DNA of 64,000 nucleotides from Phoebastria nigripes (Eukaryota > Chordata > Aves > Procellariiformes > Diomedeidae): contig JAYKAV010000478.1 of the NCBI GenBank assembly GCA_035582835.1, forward strand, positions 451,216-515,215, written 5' to 3'. Made by a program: the position numbers and the translations under genes. Positions 61,867-64,000 of the stretch are shown one piece after another. Numbering within the stretch: the stretch's first letter is position 1; every line of letters begins with the position of its first letter. The notes under the pieces were generated by a model. That model was not told the DNA's origin, did no database searches, and saw only the letters and a list, made by a program, of their open reading frames with translations.

Positions 61867-62404
61867 CTGTGGCCTTCCAAAACCAAGCTGAAAATACTCA
61901 CTGAGTCCAAGAAAGGATGTTTCTTTGGAAACAGGCACGTTGAGCTATTTCTTTAGGTGACACCACTCATAGAAACAATGCAGTTTTCCATCAGATGTTC
62001 TTATTGAGAAATATCTAGAAAAGTCCAGCCGACTTCTTCACGGCACGTTATTCCAAGCACTGAATGCTAAATGTGGTTACTAACAGCGGATTTAATCTCA
62101 GCCGTGCTCCGAGAATTAGTCTATAGCGTGATCTTTATTAATAAAAGTTAATTGAAACCAAAACTCGTCCCTCAGGATTTTCAATCACTGAACACAAAAA
62201 AAGCCGCACTAAAAAGCACTGGAAAATACAGCTTCACAGAGAAAGGGACAATGGAAAGAAAAGCCCTCACTAAAAATAGTGCTAGTCTTTTTGTCCCTGT
62301 GCAGGAAATGTCGGCACCACCAATTCTAGCGCTGAATAACGCTTTGTGTTTGGGAANGTTATTCAGCGGGAGGCAAAAGTAAATCAACAGCCAATTCTGC
62401 TGAG

Positions 62405-62510
62405 GGAAGTAAACATTTGCAGATGGGAAAATTGAGGCAAAGAGGTATTAAGGGTCTTGCTCAAGGTGAAAAATAGAAGGCACTCTTGATTACTGGTCAT
62501 CTGTTCTGGT
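62405..62510 (-). mobile_element. MIR-like SINE remnant
   Basis: GCAGATGGGAAAATTGAGGC, then AAAGAGGTATTAAGG, then CTTGCTCAAGGTGAAAAATA match the antisense MIR order (CAGATGAGGAAACTGAGGC, CTTGCTCAAGGTCAC). Confidence 0.6.
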
Positions 62511-62529
62511 GGGACACAAGAGTCCTCAG

Positions 62530-64000
62530 CTGGAAATGCCAAATTTCATTGTCCAGAGCAAGAGTTTATTATATGCAAAACCAATAAATGAAAATGGAAT
62601 TGTCCCCAAAAAGTTTATGTCTTTGCTCCTCAAAGGTGTTAGAAGATGCAACTCTTGGTTAGCGTGCTGAGGACCTTCTTGCTGGGCTTTGCACTGCAAA
62701 TCCAGTGGGAACTGGCACTAAACGCCCACACAGAAATGTGAAGAAAAGGTGCTTCCAGAAATGCCACTGGGACAAAACACCCCTCCCCAGACACCCATCA
62801 GGCTGGGACCTTGCTTCTTGGCAGCTTCTGTTTTACCTTCTGCCACCCCAGCTCCTGCAAAGCCGTGTTTTGGTTTAGTTTGAAACCCAGCCTGGTGCAT
62901 GGTGTTGCCCGGTGTCTTTGCTGTGCGGTTTGTTCTAGATACCCTGACAACTTGAATCCTCACGCCGCTTTTTCTGATTACTCTTTGTCTAAGCAGATGG
63001 AGGTCGAGCACTGTCCCATTAAGCACGGTGGAGCAACACATTTATTATGTTACGTACCAGCATATGGACTGCTTTTTTTTCACTTTTCTTAGCTCACGAC
63101 TTGGCCTGGCATCTCTCCTTCATAGGAAAGAGAGAAAACAAGAAAAAATCTTGTGGTTTTGATTACAATTCTTTTTAGACGAGGAGACAGGTGGTGTCTG
63201 CAGGACCATGGAGCGATGCCGGCACTATCACAAGGACTGTGCTTAAAGAGCTGACTTTTTCTAGGAAGTTTGTTCTGGATCTGACTGAAAAGGATGACAA
63301 TAAAACGCATACAAATTGTCCTCTTCGGCTTCTTTACTGCACGCTGTTCTGCTGGTTTTATGCAGAAAAGCTTTCTGCAGGTTAAGGGATTGATCTTGCA
63401 AAGCAGAGAACGTTCTTGGTCTGTCCAGCAATGCACGTACTCAACTATGAATAGGAGAAATATCTCATGAGCTTCAGGGAGGTTATCTGCTGGACCTGAG
63501 GTAGCCTGACCAAAGCAAGGAATACAGGTGTGGCAAAAGCTTAAAAATTGTGTTTTCCAACAATCACTGGCCACTGTGTATTATAAGTCCTCATTTTTAT
63601 GTTGTTTTTCTAAGGAATGAAGTAATTCCTTATGTGCCAATGTCAATGATTTTGTCCCTCACCAAAACTTTTGAACCAGCTGATCTCTTTTAGATAGGCA
63701 AAGGGACAGAGGTCTTAAAAGATATTAATTTCCTGTGAATTTTGGAAAAATAAATAGAAGGGAGACAGCATTCCGGTGTGTCTGTAGTGTATGCACAACT
63801 GTGTCATCTGAAACCAGAAAATTCACCTGGCGTTATGGAATTGTTCACATTATTCCACCAGGAGCTGTTCAGAATATGAATACCCCAATCATCAGGGAAA
63901 TTTTGACTCAGAGTTTTGACTAAAGAGTACTTTATTAAACCTCAAGACACAGAGCCAGGAGAAACCAAGCTCCTAGAAATGTCTTTTTTTTTTTTTTTTT
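62530..64000. other. Intergenic, no gene seen; window ends in poly-T
   Basis: No exon was recognised. The last 18 bases (63983-64000) are T. Expected LMO2 coding sequence (LIM domains) is not present. Confidence 0.6.

Overview
The window is vertebrate nuclear DNA, almost certainly from a bird. Spliced exons of a conserved animal gene sit in short introns. The dispersed repeats are mainly CR1 LINE fragments whose 3' ends carry the avian ATTCTATG repeat. One solo LTR resembles a family I recall from neoavian birds (TguLTR5-like, from memory), so a neoavian species is more likely than a fowl. No bacterial-style operons, CRISPR arrays, rRNA or tRNA genes were found. About 37 isolated single N bases are scattered through the sequence.

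Left third (1 to about 22,000, minus strand): the 5' half of CAPRIN1, the cell-cycle-associated RNA-granule protein. Eight coding exons were resolved to the base (21588-21400, 11959-11897, 9948-9862, 7458-7220, 7111-7029, 5112-4975, 3536-3484, 3397-3311). Together they give 939 nt, or 313 in-frame codons, with GT/AG at every junction. A non-coding first exon ending at 21821 is inferred. The 3' half of the gene, with the G3BP1-binding motif and RGG-rich tail, lies beyond the left edge, past an intron longer than 3.3 kb. A CpG island of roughly 2.2 kb (about 20,440-22,620) covers the promoter and first coding exon.

Right two thirds (about 22,600-64,000): no convincing protein-coding exon on either strand. 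It holds decayed CR1 copies (near 27.3-28.5, 33.2, 35.7, 44.1, 52.5, 54.2 and 57.1 kb), MIR-like SINE remnants (near 53.6, 59.4, 61.4 and 62.4 kb), a 578-bp solo LTR with a target-site duplication (45,279-45,866) and simple repeats. It also holds several repeat-free AT-rich blocks that look like conserved non-coding elements. In other amniotes LMO2 lies upstream of CAPRIN1 in divergent orientation, so this is probably the CAPRIN1-LMO2 intergenic regulatory domain, with LMO2 off the right edge. Two blocks carry GATA sites (near 46.85 and 58.69 kb). The second also has an E-box overlapping a RUNX site and an ETS core, which fits a haematopoietic enhancer. This reading rests on motifs and remembered synteny, not on alignment.

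I did not find a clearly new biological system. The best leads are the GATA/E-box/RUNX cluster, the inverted GATA pair, a predicted overlapping upstream ORF in CAPRIN1, and a perfect 12-bp hairpin at 26,876-26,907.
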